This document shows, piece after piece, positions 52,036-61,368 of a stretch of DNA of 64,000 bases. The stretch covers positions 123,933 to 187,932 of the forward strand of contig CAJTSE010000008.1 of the NCBI GenBank assembly GCA_910578815.1, written 5' to 3'. A program made the translations under genes and the position numbers. The stretch comes from an uncultured Acetatifactor sp. (lineage in GTDB: Bacteria; Bacillota; Clostridia; Lachnospirales; Lachnospiraceae). Under the pieces are notes generated by a model. It saw only the letters and a program-made list of their open reading frames with translations. It did not search any database and was not told the DNA's origin. Within the stretch, counting starts at the first letter, position 1. Every line of letters starts with the position of its first letter.

Positions 52036-52524
52036 GTGGAAGAACATCAAAAAAGGCTTGGATTTACGCTGAGGGTGATTCAAAACAAGATCAAGGCTAT
52101 TGTCTGCAGCAGTATACCGCCTTCCGCAAAGCGTCCCCAGTCTCAGCTTCAGGGGGGGATTTTAGACTATCTGTACCATCATCAGGAGCAGCCGGTGTAT
52201 CAGCGGGATATTGAAAAGGAATTCCGCATTTCCGGAGCCACGGCCACTAACACCCTGCAGGTCATGGAACGGAACGGTCTGATTGTCCGGAAGGCACTGG
52301 ATAAAGATGCCAGGCTGAAACGGATTCTGATAACGGAGGAAGCCCTGCAAGGCCATCGCCGGGTGGAAGAGCAGATGGACGGGATGGAGCGGCGACTGAC
52401 CCAGGGCCTGAGCCCCGAAGAGACTGCGGAGCTGCACAGGATGCTGGACATTGTGCTGGACAATCTGGAGGAATGGCAGCAGGAGACCGGAGCCGGAGAG
52501 CCGGAGGAAAGGCCAGACGGGTGA
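52036..52524 (+). CDS. MarR-family transcriptional regulator
   Basis: 162 residues, GTG start at 52036 after GAGGTGAC. Winged helix: GGILDYLYHHQEQPVYQRDIEKEFRISGATATNTLQVMERNGLIVRKALDKDARLKRILITEEA. The long flanking helices give the MarR dimer. It lies ahead of a heterodimeric ABC exporter, the usual arrangement where the regulator senses a drug or metabolite and derepresses export. Two palindromic operator candidates precede it. Confidence 0.92.
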   Translation: MEEHQKRLGFTLRVIQNKIKAIVCSSIPPSAKRPQSQLQGGILDYLYHHQEQPVYQRDIEKEFRISGATATNTLQVMERNGLIVRKALDKDARLKRILITEEALQGHRRVEEQMDGMERRLTQGLSPEETAELHRMLDIVLDNLEEWQQETGAGEPEERPDG

Positions 52525-52696
52525 AAGTGCAGCCGCCGGCGGCAGTCTACCGGGAACCGCGGGAGAATATTCCGCAGAAATGCAGGAATATGATTAAAAA
52601 ATGTGAAGTAAAGAAAATGTAAAATTAAGAAATACGGAATGAAAAACAGCATGAACTAAGCAAAGAATATGTGAAATCAGGAAAGGATGTGAAAAA

Positions 52697-54466
52697 ATGC
52701 TGAAAACATTAGGAGCGCAGATCAAAGAATTTAAGAAGGCTTCCATCGTAACGCCCCTGTTTATGATCGGTGAGGTTATCATGGAAATGATTATTCCGCT
52801 GCTGATGGCGTCCATTATTGACAAGGGAATCAATGTGGTCAATGCGGACGGAAGTCAGGGGAACATGCAGCATATTTACATGATCGGAGGTCTGATGGTG
52901 CTGACCGCAGTTATGAGTCTGCTTCTGGGGATTGGCGGGGGCGTGTTCGGGGCCAAAGCCTCTACCGGCTTTGCAAGGAATTTAAGGAAGGCCATGTATG
53001 AGAATATTCAGACTTTCAGCTTTTCCAATATTGATAAGTTCAGTACCTCAGGTCTGGTGACCAGACTGACCACGGATGTGACCAATATGCAGAATGCCTA
53101 TCAGATGATGCTGAGAATGGCCATGCGGGCGCCCTTCAGCCTGATTATCGCCATGATTATGTCCTTTCGGATCAGCCCCAGGCTGGCCAGTATTTACCTG
53201 ATTGCGGTGCTGTTTCTGGCCTGCATTCTGGGCGTGATTGTGACCAGTGCCACCAAACATTTTACCCAGGCGTTTCCCAAGTATGACGATCTAAACGAGA
53301 GCGTGCAGGAAAATGTATCCGCTATCCGGGTGGTTAAGGCTTATGTCCGAGAGGATCATGAAAATAAAAAGTTCAGAAAAGCCAGCGAGAATATCTACAA
53401 AATTTTCTGTAAGGCGGAGAGGATCGTGGCCTGGAACGGACCGGTCATGAATCTGGCGGTGTACAGCTGCATTATTTTAATCAGCTGGCTGGGGGCCCAC
53501 ATGGTGGTACAGGATCAGCTGACCACCGGCAAGCTCATGAGCCTGCTGACCTACTGCATGACCATCCTCATGAACCTGATGATGCTGTCCATGATCTTTG
53601 TGATGGTGACCATGTCCGCTGCCAGCGCCAAGCGTATCTGCGAGGTGCTGGAGGAAAAGCCTGACCTTGCCAATCCGGAGAAGCCGATCTACCAGGTGCA
53701 GGACGGCAGCATTCTCTTTGACAATGTTTCCTTCAGTTACAGGAAGGACGCGGAGACGCCGGTATTAAAGAATATCCGGCTGGATATTAAGTCGGGTGAG
53801 ACCATCGGCATCATCGGCGGCACGGGCAGCGCGAAGTCCAGTCTGGTGAATCTGATCAGCCGACTGTATGACGTGACGGATGGACGGCTCCTGGTGGGCG
53901 GTGTGGACGTCCGCAGCTATGACATGGAGGCCCTGCGGAATCAGGTGGCAGTGGTGCTGCAGAACAACGTTCTCTTTTCGGGGACCATATTGGATAATCT
54001 TCGCTGGGGTGATAAAGAAGCTACGGAGGAAGAATGCAGGCGGGCTTGTGAGCTGGCCTGTGCCGACGAGTTTATTCAGAAGATGCCGGAGGGCTATAAT
54101 ACATACATTGAGCAGGGCGGCACCAATGTATCCGGCGGCCAGAAGCAGAGGCTCTGTATTGCCAGAGCGCTTTTGAAAAAGCCTAAGATTCTGATTCTGG
54201 ATGATTCCACCAGCGCGGTGGACACGGCTACCGACGCTAAAATCAGAAAGGCCTTTGCCGAAGAAATACCCGGAACCACCAAGCTGATCATTGCCCAGCG
54301 TGTTTCCAGCGTGGAACATGCGGATAGAATCATTGTCTTGAACGAAGGGCAGATCGAAGGCTTCGGCACCCATGAAGAGCTTATGGAGAGCAATGAAATT
54401 TACCGTGATGTCTATGAATCGCAGACCGCCGGCAGCGGTGATTTTGACGAGAAGGGAGGAATGTGA
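52697..54466 (+). CDS. ABC multidrug exporter half-transporter, degenerate ATP site subunit
   Basis: 589 residues: six membrane segments (to ~320), then a nucleotide-binding domain. Walker A is GGTGSAKSS; the signature VSGGQKQRL is intact. The residue after Walker B is Asp (ILILDDSTSAVD) instead of the catalytic Glu, and the H-loop has Gln (IIAQRVSS) instead of His. This is the pattern of the non-catalytic half of asymmetric heterodimers such as BmrC/BmrD or TM287/288. It overlaps the partner region closely (next start three bases past its stop). AAGGATG precedes ATG 52697. Confidence 0.92.
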   Translation: MLKTLGAQIKEFKKASIVTPLFMIGEVIMEMIIPLLMASIIDKGINVVNADGSQGNMQHIYMIGGLMVLTAVMSLLLGIGGGVFGAKASTGFARNLRKAMYENIQTFSFSNIDKFSTSGLVTRLTTDVTNMQNAYQMMLRMAMRAPFSLIIAMIMSFRISPRLASIYLIAVLFLACILGVIVTSATKHFTQAFPKYDDLNESVQENVSAIRVVKAYVREDHENKKFRKASENIYKIFCKAERIVAWNGPVMNLAVYSCIILISWLGAHMVVQDQLTTGKLMSLLTYCMTILMNLMMLSMIFVMVTMSAASAKRICEVLEEKPDLANPEKPIYQVQDGSILFDNVSFSYRKDAETPVLKNIRLDIKSGETIGIIGGTGSAKSSLVNLISRLYDVTDGRLLVGGVDVRSYDMEALRNQVAVVLQNNVLFSGTILDNLRWGDKEATEEECRRACELACADEFIQKMPEGYNTYIEQGGTNVSGGQKQRLCIARALLKKPKILILDDSTSAVDTATDAKIRKAFAEEIPGTTKLIIAQRVSSVEHADRIIVLNEGQIEGFGTHEELMESNEIYRDVYESQTAGSGDFDEKGGM

Positions 54467-54468
54467 TT

Positions 54469-56403
54469 ATGGCAGAGGAAAGAAAACCCAAGGTAAACAA
54501 CGGCCCCGGTGCCAGAGGCCCCAGGGGACCCAGGCCGAAGATCGAAAATCCAGGCAGGCTGTTAAAAAGGGTGCTGGGCTACACCTTTAAGGATTACGGA
54601 ATACAATGGGTGATTGTGATTGTCTGTATTTTTGCCACGGTGTTTGCGTCCCTTCAGGGAACGCTGTTTATGCGGACTCTGATCGATGACTATATTTTGC
54701 CGCTGATCGGACATGAAAATCCTGATTTCAGCCAGCTTGCAAGGGCGATCGGCAGGGTGGCGGGCTTTTATGGAATCGGTGTAATTGCTTCCTTTGTACA
54801 GTCCAGGCTGATGATTTATGTGACTCAGGGGACCCAGAGAAACTTAAGGAATGACTTATTCGAAAAGATGGAGAAGCTCCCCATCAAGTACTTTGACACT
54901 CATGCCCACGGCGACATCATGTCCATCTATACCAACGATATAGACACCATGCGCCAGTTGATCAGCCAGAGTATTCCCCAGCTGGTCAACAGCATGATTA
55001 TGGTGGCAGGCACTTTGATTTCCATGCTGGTGCTGGATATTCCACTGACTTTGGTAACCCTTTTAATGGTGGGGATTATGCTGGTGGCGGCGAAAAAGAT
55101 CGGCTCCCTGAGCAGCCGTTTCTTCCTGGCGCAGCAGCGGGATCTGGGCGGCTTAAACGGCTGTATCGAGGAAACCATGACGGGGCAGAAAGTGGTAAAG
55201 GTTTTCTGTCATGAGGAAGAGAGCCTGAAGCAGTTCAACGAGCTGAACGACCGGCTCTGCGAGAGTGCGTATTCCGCAAATAAATTTGCTAATATCATGG
55301 GACCGGTCAACGCCCAGCTGGGCAATATGAGCTATGTGGTCTGCTCCGTGGTGGGAGGACTGCTGGCTGTTACGGGGGTGTCAGGATTAACGCTGGGGGC
55401 TCTTGCCAGCTTCTTAAACCTGAACAGGTCCTTTACCATGCCCATCAACCAGATCAGTATGCAGTTCAACAGCATCATTATGGCCCTTGCCGGAGCGGAC
55501 AGAATCTTTAAGCTGATGGACGAGACGCCGGAAGTGGATCAGGGCTATGTGGAGCTGGTGAACGCCGTGAAAAACGATAGTGGTGAGCTGGAAGAGAGCA
55601 GTGAGAGAACCGGCCTCTGGGCCTGGAAGCATTACCATAAGGACAGCGACACTACCACCTATCAGGAGCTGGAAGGGGATGTGGTATTTGATCATGTGGA
55701 TTTTGGCTATACCGACGAGAAAATGATTCTTCACGATATAGAGCTTTTTGCAAAGCCGGGACAGAAGATTGCCTTCGTGGGCGCTACCGGTGCAGGAAAG
55801 ACTACCATCACCAACCTGATCAACCGCTTTTACTCCATTCAGGACGGTAAGATCCGCTATGACGGCATCAATGTCAATAAGATTAAGCTGGATGATTTGA
55901 GAAGGTCTCTGGGGATCGTGCTACAGGATACCCACCTTTTTACGGGCACCGTTATGGAAAATATCCGTTACGGCAAGCTGGATGCCGCCGATGAAGAAGT
56001 AATCAAAGCGGCAAAGCTTGCCAATGCGGACGGCTTTATCCGCAGACTGCCGGAGGGTTATAATACCATGCTCCACGGAGACGGCGCAAACTTAAGCCAG
56101 GGCCAGAGACAGCTTTTGGCCATTGCCAGAGCGGCCATTGCCGATCCTCCGGTGCTGATCCTGGATGAAGCAACCAGTTCCATCGACACCAGGACGGAGA
56201 AGCTGGTACAGCAGGGCATGGATGCGCTGATGAAAGGGCGGACCAACTTTGTCATTGCCCACAGACTGTCCACGGTCAAAAACAGTGACTGCATTATTGT
56301 GCTGGAGCAGGGCCGCATTATCGAGCGAGGCACCCATGACCAGCTGATTGAGCAGCAGGGCAAGTACTATCAGCTTTATACAGGAAATGCCATGGCGCAG
56401 TGA
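54469..56403 (+). CDS. ABC multidrug exporter half-transporter, catalytic subunit
   Basis: 644 residues from ATG 54469 (GGGAGG upstream; a GTG at 54463 is possible). A ~30-residue basic, Pro/Gly-rich N-terminus is followed by six membrane segments, an extended linker with an acidic insert (~residues 365-400), and a complete nucleotide-binding domain: Walker A GATGAGKTT, signature LSQGQRQLL, Walker B VLILDEATSSID with Glu, H-loop VIAHRLST. It pairs with the upstream subunit to export drugs or lipids; substrate unknown. Likely induced through the MarR gene. Confidence 0.93.
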   Translation: MAEERKPKVNNGPGARGPRGPRPKIENPGRLLKRVLGYTFKDYGIQWVIVIVCIFATVFASLQGTLFMRTLIDDYILPLIGHENPDFSQLARAIGRVAGFYGIGVIASFVQSRLMIYVTQGTQRNLRNDLFEKMEKLPIKYFDTHAHGDIMSIYTNDIDTMRQLISQSIPQLVNSMIMVAGTLISMLVLDIPLTLVTLLMVGIMLVAAKKIGSLSSRFFLAQQRDLGGLNGCIEETMTGQKVVKVFCHEEESLKQFNELNDRLCESAYSANKFANIMGPVNAQLGNMSYVVCSVVGGLLAVTGVSGLTLGALASFLNLNRSFTMPINQISMQFNSIIMALAGADRIFKLMDETPEVDQGYVELVNAVKNDSGELEESSERTGLWAWKHYHKDSDTTTYQELEGDVVFDHVDFGYTDEKMILHDIELFAKPGQKIAFVGATGAGKTTITNLINRFYSIQDGKIRYDGINVNKIKLDDLRRSLGIVLQDTHLFTGTVMENIRYGKLDAADEEVIKAAKLANADGFIRRLPEGYNTMLHGDGANLSQGQRQLLAIARAAIADPPVLILDEATSSIDTRTEKLVQQGMDALMKGRTNFVIAHRLSTVKNSDCIIVLEQGRIIERGTHDQLIEQQGKYYQLYTGNAMAQ

Positions 56404-56434
56404 GCAGGTTTAGCAGGCAGAACTTGTTTCCAGG

Positions 56435-56463
56435 TTGACATTCGAAAGAGCCTGTGGTATTCT
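56435..56463 (+). promoter_or_regulatory. Promoter of the FMN riboswitch transcript
   Basis: TTGACA (56435-56440), 17 bases, TATTCT (56458-56463). Confidence 0.7.
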
Positions 56464-56507
56464 CGGTATTGTAAAAAAAGGAACCGTAAAACGGGTCCTC
56501 AAGAAAA

Positions 56508-56646
56508 TTCTTCGGGGTCGGGTGAAATTCCCTACTGGCGGTAAAGTCCGCGACCCGGAGCCAGGCGTTAGAGAAATCATGAAGGCCTGCTCCGGCTGAC
56601 TCGGTGAAACTCCGGGACCAACAGTAAAGTCTGGATGAAAGAAGAA
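56508..56646 (+). ncRNA. FMN riboswitch (RFN element)
   Basis: The conserved blocks are present in order: CTTCGGGGTCGGGTGAAATT, CCCTACTGGCGGTAAAGTCC, GCGACCCGGAGCCA, GGTGAAACTCCGGGACCAAC, AGTAAAGTCTGGATG and AGAAGA. It senses FMN. The terminator at 56699 and the ribU gene behind it indicate transcription-termination control: high FMN shuts off riboflavin uptake. Confidence 0.97.
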
Positions 56647-56698
56647 AGCCATGGCTGCATCTCCTGTATTGGGAGCCGCAGTCTGCGACGGTGCATGT

Positions 56699-56730
56699 AA
56701 AACCCCGAATCTCTATGATTCGGGGTTTTT
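56699..56730 (+). terminator. Riboswitch-controlled terminator
   Basis: AAAACCCCGAAT (56699-56710) and ATTCGGGGTTTTT (56718-56730) form a perfect stem with a T tail, 53 bases after the FMN aptamer and 160 bases before ribU. Confidence 0.88.
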
Positions 56731-56889
56731 GTTGTGGCGCGTTTCAGGCTCCGCTGCCTGTGGAGGCGCAGACAGTCAGCAACTCTGCCGCAGACAGCCA
56801 CCTGGTTGCCGCTGGCGGGAATCAATGAAGAATTTTCCGAAAAAACACAAGCTGCTTGTGCCGCAGGTGCGGCGGAAAGAGAGGAAAAA

Positions 56890-57621
56890 ATGAACAAACT
56901 ATTTACTGATGTGGCGAAAAACGCTGTCTATGTCCTGAGCTTTTTTGCAATTATTGCAGCTCTGTTTATCGTGGCTATGCTGCTGGAAAAGGCTGCCCAA
57001 AAGAAGAACGGAATCAAGGAGCCGGTCTTTGGCGTCAGGAAGACTGCTATGATAGGTATGTTTTCCGCAATAGCTATGATACTTCACCTGTTTGATTTTC
57101 CCCTGCCCTTTGCTCCCGGTTTTTATAAGCTGGACTTCAGTGAGCTTCCCATTCTTGTCGGCGCTTTTGCCTTTGGGCCTTCTGCCGGGGTGATGATGGA
57201 ATTTGTGAAAATACTTTTGAAACTGTGTATTAAGGGTACCAGCACGGCCTTTGTGGGAGATCTGGCAAATTTTGTAATCGGATGCAGCTTTATTCTGCCG
57301 GCGTCTATTCTTTATACCTTTAAGAAGAATAAAAAGAGTGCTATAATCGGCTGCGTGTGCGGAACTCTGTGCATGACGGTATTTGGAACGGCATTTAATG
57401 CGGTATACTTGCTGCCGGCCTTTTCCAAGCTGTATCACTTGCCGCTGGAGGATATTCTGGCAATTGGAAGTGCCGTTAATCCGCTGATGACGGAAGGCAG
57501 CATCGTCAGTTTTGTGGCAGTCTGTGTGGCGCCCATGAATCTGATTAAGGGCACTGCGGCATCTCTGGTGACCATGCTGATCTACAAACCGCTGAGCCCC
57601 GTTATCAAGGGACATAAATAA
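56890..57621 (+). CDS. ribU: ECF riboflavin transporter S-component
   Basis: 243 residues from ATG 56890 (GAGAGGA upstream); the longer frame runs into the leader. After an extra N-terminal membrane segment (~10-35), the RibU core begins: RKTAMIGMFSAIAMILHLFDFPLPFAPGFYKLDFSELPILVGAFAFGPSAGVMMEFVKILLKL, with the APxFYKLDFSE/P signature of RibU, then further segments. It binds riboflavin and uses the shared EcfA/A'/T module. The FMN riboswitch upstream confirms the substrate. Confidence 0.96.
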   Translation: MNKLFTDVAKNAVYVLSFFAIIAALFIVAMLLEKAAQKKNGIKEPVFGVRKTAMIGMFSAIAMILHLFDFPLPFAPGFYKLDFSELPILVGAFAFGPSAGVMMEFVKILLKLCIKGTSTAFVGDLANFVIGCSFILPASILYTFKKNKKSAIIGCVCGTLCMTVFGTAFNAVYLLPAFSKLYHLPLEDILAIGSAVNPLMTEGSIVSFVAVCVAPMNLIKGTAASLVTMLIYKPLSPVIKGHK

Positions 57622-57702
57622 TGCGGTAAATAGCAGGCCGCATGAGAATACATAAAATAATACTTGAGTTTTGTGTCTGATTAAGGTAAAATTTTTTTGA
57701 TT

Positions 57703-57743
57703 GCAGGCCGGGGATGTTACAGGAAGCCCCGGAGCCTGCTTTT
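57703..57743 (+). terminator. Probable terminator after ribU
   Basis: GCAGGCCGGGG (57703-57713) pairs with the GCCCCGG and GCCTGC stretch (57726-57739), with a two-base bulge, then TTTT. It could end the ribU transcript or lie in the leader of the next gene. Confidence 0.5.
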
Positions 57744-57811
57744 CAACATTAGATTTACGTGACGGGCGGCATAATCGTATTCACGGGATGCCCGCAGGGG
57801 AGACTTGCAGT

Positions 57812-58300
57812 ATGGATACAAAAACAGTAGAATTGGATGTAAAGATAGAAGCAAATGACTTATATGATTATATGCTGCGGCATTCCTATAACAGTGCGGC
57901 AGGGATTATCGGCAGCTGTTTTGGGGCATTGATCCTGATGCTGGCGGTGATGACAAAGCAGTGGGTTTATCTGATATTCGGTCTGATTATTCTGTTGTAC
58001 CTGCCCTGGACCTTATTTTTCCGCAGCAGGAGGCAGGTTTTAAGCAATCCCAGTTTTCAGCAGCCCCTTCACTACCTGCTGGATGATCAGGGCCTTACCA
58101 TCTCTCAGGGAGAGGATTCCGTGCAGTACCTCTGGGAAGAGATGTACAAGGCAGTCTCTACCGGGAAAAGTATTATTCTTTATACTTCACCCATGAATGC
58201 CACCATTTTTCCGAAAAGGCAGATGGAAGCGCAGAAGATTGCAGTCATAGAGATGATTTCCACCCACATGCCGCCTGCAAAGGTCAAGATTCGAAATTAG
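57812..58300 (+). CDS. YcxB-like membrane protein
   Basis: 162 residues from ATG 57812 (GGGGAG upstream). Two adjacent membrane segments (~residues 29-48 and 51-68) are followed by a PH-like cytoplasmic domain typical of the YcxB family: QPLHYLLDDQGLTISQGEDSVQYLWEEMYKAVSTGKSIILYTSPMNATIFPKRQM. Family function unknown. It is 15 bases ahead of tsaE, so it may lead that transcript. Confidence 0.8.
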   Translation: MDTKTVELDVKIEANDLYDYMLRHSYNSAAGIIGSCFGALILMLAVMTKQWVYLIFGLIILLYLPWTLFFRSRRQVLSNPSFQQPLHYLLDDQGLTISQGEDSVQYLWEEMYKAVSTGKSIILYTSPMNATIFPKRQMEAQKIAVIEMISTHMPPAKVKIRN

Positions 58301-58315
58301 GGAAACGGCGGAGAT

Positions 58316-58804
58316 ATGGACGGATCGAATAACACGGAAATGATACTGAAGCAGCTGGAAAACAATGGTGGTGCGGTTTTTGAGAGCCGGAAACCGGAGG
58401 ACACCTTTGAACTGGGCAGAGCCTTAGGAAAAGCGGCGCACAGGGGGCAGGTCTGCACTTTGATCGGGGATCTGGGAGTAGGGAAAACTCTGTTTACGCA
58501 GGGATTTGCGGCAGGTCTTGGCATCGTAGAGCCTGTAAACAGTCCTACATTTACGATTTTGCAGGTATATGAGGGAGGCCGGCTGCCTTTTTACCACTTT
58601 GACGTGTACCGCATTGCCGATGTGGAAGAAATGGATGAGATCGGCTACGAGGAATATATTTATGGGGAGGGAGTCTCCATGATTGAATGGGCGGATCTGA
58701 TCAAAGAGATCCTGCCGGAGCAGTATCTTCGGATTACAATAGAAAAAGATTTGGAACGGGGGTTTGACTATCGGCGGATCATCCTCAGAAATCATGGAGG
58801 TTAA
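58316..58804 (+). CDS. tsaE: tRNA t6A biosynthesis ATPase TsaE
   Basis: 162 residues. Walker A GDLGVGKT (~50-57), NSPTFTILQVYEG, FYHFDVYRI and the late IEWADLI motif are diagnostic. TsaE works with TsaB and TsaD to add threonylcarbamoyl to A37 of ANN-decoding tRNAs. It overlaps no gene but ends one base before the tsaB GTG region, and is followed by tsaB and rimI as in many Bacillota. Confidence 0.95.
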   Translation: MDGSNNTEMILKQLENNGGAVFESRKPEDTFELGRALGKAAHRGQVCTLIGDLGVGKTLFTQGFAAGLGIVEPVNSPTFTILQVYEGGRLPFYHFDVYRIADVEEMDEIGYEEYIYGEGVSMIEWADLIKEILPEQYLRITIEKDLERGFDYRRIILRNHGG

Positions 58805-58805
58805 T

Positions 58806-59504
58806 GTGAAAATACTTGGATTGGACAGTTCCGGGCTTGTAGCCGGGGTAGCGGTGGTAGAAGACGGTATTCTGTTGGGAGAGTATACGACGGACTATAA
58901 GAAGACTCATTCCCAGACTCTGCTTCCCATGCTGGATGCGCTTAAAAATATGATAGAGCTGGATCTGAATACGCTGGATGCCATAGCGGTGGCTTCGGGG
59001 CCGGGTTCTTTTACGGGGCTGCGGATCGGCTCCGCCACAGCCAAGGGTCTGGGCCTCGCATTAAAAAAGCCTCTGGTGGAAGTGCCGACGTTGGAGGGAC
59101 TTGCCTGGAATCTCTGGGGTACAGACCGTGTTGTGTGTCCGTTGATGGATGCCAGGAGGAATCAGGTTTATACGGCGGCTTATGAATTTGTGCCGCTGGG
59201 AGAAGAATTTCGACTTAAGACGGTGATACCCCAAGGACCAGCAGACATTGATGATATGCTGGCAAAAATAAACGAACTGGGCAGGCCGGTAATCTTTTTG
59301 GGTGACGGAGTGCCGGTCTATTTTGAACGGATCAAAAAGAGCATTGAGGTGGAATACAGTATTGCACCGGCCGGAAACAACAGACAGCGTGCAGGCAGTA
59401 TAGCGGCGCTGGGCATGGTCTATTATGCCGAAGGGAAGACAGTGGACGCGGCCGACCACCATCCGGAATACTTAAGGAAAAGCCAGGCCGAGAGGGAAGT
59501 ATGA
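58806..59504 (+). CDS. tsaB: tRNA t6A biosynthesis protein TsaB
   Basis: 232 residues from GTG 58806 (GGAGG five bases upstream); the longer frame to 58764 overlaps tsaE. ASKHA fold: KILGLDSSGLVAGVAVVEDG, THSQTLLPMLD, AVASGPGSFTGLRIG and MDARRNQVYTA. It scaffolds TsaD. It overlaps rimI by four bases. Confidence 0.94.
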   Translation: MKILGLDSSGLVAGVAVVEDGILLGEYTTDYKKTHSQTLLPMLDALKNMIELDLNTLDAIAVASGPGSFTGLRIGSATAKGLGLALKKPLVEVPTLEGLAWNLWGTDRVVCPLMDARRNQVYTAAYEFVPLGEEFRLKTVIPQGPADIDDMLAKINELGRPVIFLGDGVPVYFERIKKSIEVEYSIAPAGNNRQRAGSIAALGMVYYAEGKTVDAADHHPEYLRKSQAEREV

Positions 59505-59962
59505 TGGAGATTACAGTCAGAGAGCTGAAGGAAGAAGACATATCCGAGCTTGCCAGGATCGAGGCGGAATCCTTTTCCGTGCCCTGGTCGGTTCAGGACT
59601 TTAAGGATCTGCTTTCCCGTTCTTACTGCCATTATCTGGTGGCGGTGGCCGACGGCCGGGTAGCCGGCTGCTGTGGATTTACGAACGCATGCGGTGTGGC
59701 AAATGTTGACAATGTAGTGGTGGCTCCAGGGTTTAGGGGGCAGGGAATTGCACAGCAGCTGCTTAAGGCGCTGATTGACGCGGGTGAGGCGGAGCAGGTG
59801 GAGGCTTTTACCTTGGAGGTGCGCGTCAGCAACAGGCCGGCCATACATATTTATGAAAAGTTCGGTTTTGTATCGGAAGGAATCCGTCCAGGTTTTTATG
59901 AGAAACCCATGGAGGACGCAAATATTATGTGGAAGCGGGCAGTTGGACAGGGAACCGTTTAA
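59501..59962 (+). CDS. rimI: Ribosomal protein S18-alanine N-acetyltransferase
   Basis: 153 residues, GNAT fold: VRELKEEDISELARIEAESFSVPWS at the N-terminus, acetyl-CoA site VAPGFRGQGIAQQLL, and RVSNRPAIHIYEKFGFVSEGIRPGFYEKPMEDANIMW. The position right after tsaB with a four-base overlap supports RimI over other GNATs. Confidence 0.93.
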   Translation: MMEITVRELKEEDISELARIEAESFSVPWSVQDFKDLLSRSYCHYLVAVADGRVAGCCGFTNACGVANVDNVVVAPGFRGQGIAQQLLKALIDAGEAEQVEAFTLEVRVSNRPAIHIYEKFGFVSEGIRPGFYEKPMEDANIMWKRAVGQGTV

Positions 59963-60057
59963 CAACAATTTCCACAGCCGAAATCTCGTCTTTTTGATAA
60001 AATAGAGCTGACACATGAAAAAAGTTGAAATCGTTTATTTCAAAGGGAGAGATGAAG

Positions 60058-60306
60058 ATGAAAAAATACGAAGATACACAAGACAGAAAGCTGATTCATG
60101 CCGTATGCAATAAGTGTGGCAGAAACCTGAAGGTGGAGGATGGATACCTGAAGGAGGGATGCTTTTCCGCAGAGGCAGTTTTCGGATATTTCAGTCGGAA
60201 GGACGGAACTACCCATCGTTTTGACTTGTGCGAGGATTGCTATGACGAAATGATTTCGCTGTTTAAGGTGCCGGTAGAAGAAAAGGAGGGCACTGAACTG
60301 CTCTGA
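60058..60306 (+). CDS. Small zinc-binding protein, unknown function
   Basis: 82 residues from ATG 60058 (GGGAG upstream). Two Cys pairs, CNKCGR (~residues 16-21) and CEDCYDE (~61-67), flank a central segment (YLKEGCFSAEAVFGYFSRKDGTTHRFDL). It probably binds one zinc ion. It lies between rimI and rnz within the tRNA-maturation group, which may hint at an RNA-related role, but I recognise no named family. Confidence 0.75.
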   Translation: MKKYEDTQDRKLIHAVCNKCGRNLKVEDGYLKEGCFSAEAVFGYFSRKDGTTHRFDLCEDCYDEMISLFKVPVEEKEGTELL

Positions 60307-60392
60307 AAAGGGGTGTAGATGGGAAGTCTGCATTGCCTTGGGAAAAGCGTGGAGTGAAGGAAGCGCTTTTCTGAATTGTCTGGAGGTTATAT

Positions 60393-61307
60393 ATGTTGGA
60401 TGTTTGCTTGCTGGGAACAGGCGGAATGATGCCGCTGCCCTATCGGTGGCTCACGGCGCTGATGCTTCGGTATAACGGAAAAAGTATTCTGATCGACTGC
60501 GGGGAGGGGACGCAGATTGCGCTCAGGGAAAAAGGCTGGAGCCCTAAACCTGTTGATATTATCTGTTTTACTCATTACCATGCGGACCACATCAGCGGTC
60601 TGCCCGGCATGCTTCTGACGATGGGAAATGCGGAGAGAACGGAGCCGCTTTTGCTGATCGGGCCCAAAGGGTTAAACAGGACGGTGAATGCTCTTCGAAC
60701 GATTGCGCCCGAACTGCCCTTTGAGATCAACTGTACGGAGATCACGGAGGCCGAACAGGAATTTTTTTTTGAAGGTTTTCGCATAAAGGCTTTCAAGGTG
60801 AGCCATAGTGTGGTATGCTATGGATATAGCATGATGGTTGATCGGGCAGGAAGGTTTGACAGAGAGCGTGCCATGGAGCAGCAGATACCCATGAAGCTGT
60901 GGAACAGGCTGCAAAAGGGGGATACCGTTGAAGAGGACGGACGTGTCTACACACCTGACATGGTGTTGGGAGCGCCGCGGAAGGGACTGAAGGTCACCTA
61001 CTGTACCGACTCCCGCCCTACGGATTCCATTACTGCCAATGCAAAAGATTCGGACCTTCTGGTGCTGGAGGGAATGTACGGAGAGCCTGAAAAACTGGTC
61101 AAAGCCAGGGAAAACAGACATATGACCATGTATGAAGCGGCCGGGATTGCGAAGGCCGCTCAGGTGCCGGAGCTTTGGCTGACGCATTACAGCCCGTCCT
61201 TAACCTATCCGGAAGAGTATCTGGGAGAAGTGCGCAGGATCTTTCCGGGTGCTGTGGCTGCAAAAGACGGAAGAAGCAGGGAGCTTAACTTTCAGGATGA
61301 GGAATGA
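60393..61307 (+). CDS. rnz: Ribonuclease Z
   Basis: 304 residues, metallo-beta-lactamase fold. It begins MLDVCLLGTGGMMPLP, then CGEGTQ, the zinc motif THYHADHISGLPG, FKVSHSVVCYGY, CTDSRPTDS and the final LTHYSPSL histidine. It removes 3' trailers from tRNA precursors. GGAGG precedes ATG 60393. It sits inside the tsa/rimI/tsaD group. Confidence 0.93.
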   Translation: MLDVCLLGTGGMMPLPYRWLTALMLRYNGKSILIDCGEGTQIALREKGWSPKPVDIICFTHYHADHISGLPGMLLTMGNAERTEPLLLIGPKGLNRTVNALRTIAPELPFEINCTEITEAEQEFFFEGFRIKAFKVSHSVVCYGYSMMVDRAGRFDRERAMEQQIPMKLWNRLQKGDTVEEDGRVYTPDMVLGAPRKGLKVTYCTDSRPTDSITANAKDSDLLVLEGMYGEPEKLVKARENRHMTMYEAAGIAKAAQVPELWLTHYSPSLTYPEEYLGEVRRIFPGAVAAKDGRSRELNFQDEE

Positions 61308-61368
61308 TTTTGACAGGTCGTTTTGCATGGAATACAGCGGTATAACAGCAGATAGCGAGGTGTGACAG

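Noticed and set aside
57621..57811. Second riboswitch ahead of the YcxB-like gene
   Set aside because: The GC-rich hairpins here lack any conserved aptamer blocks I know; they read as a terminator and a minor stem.
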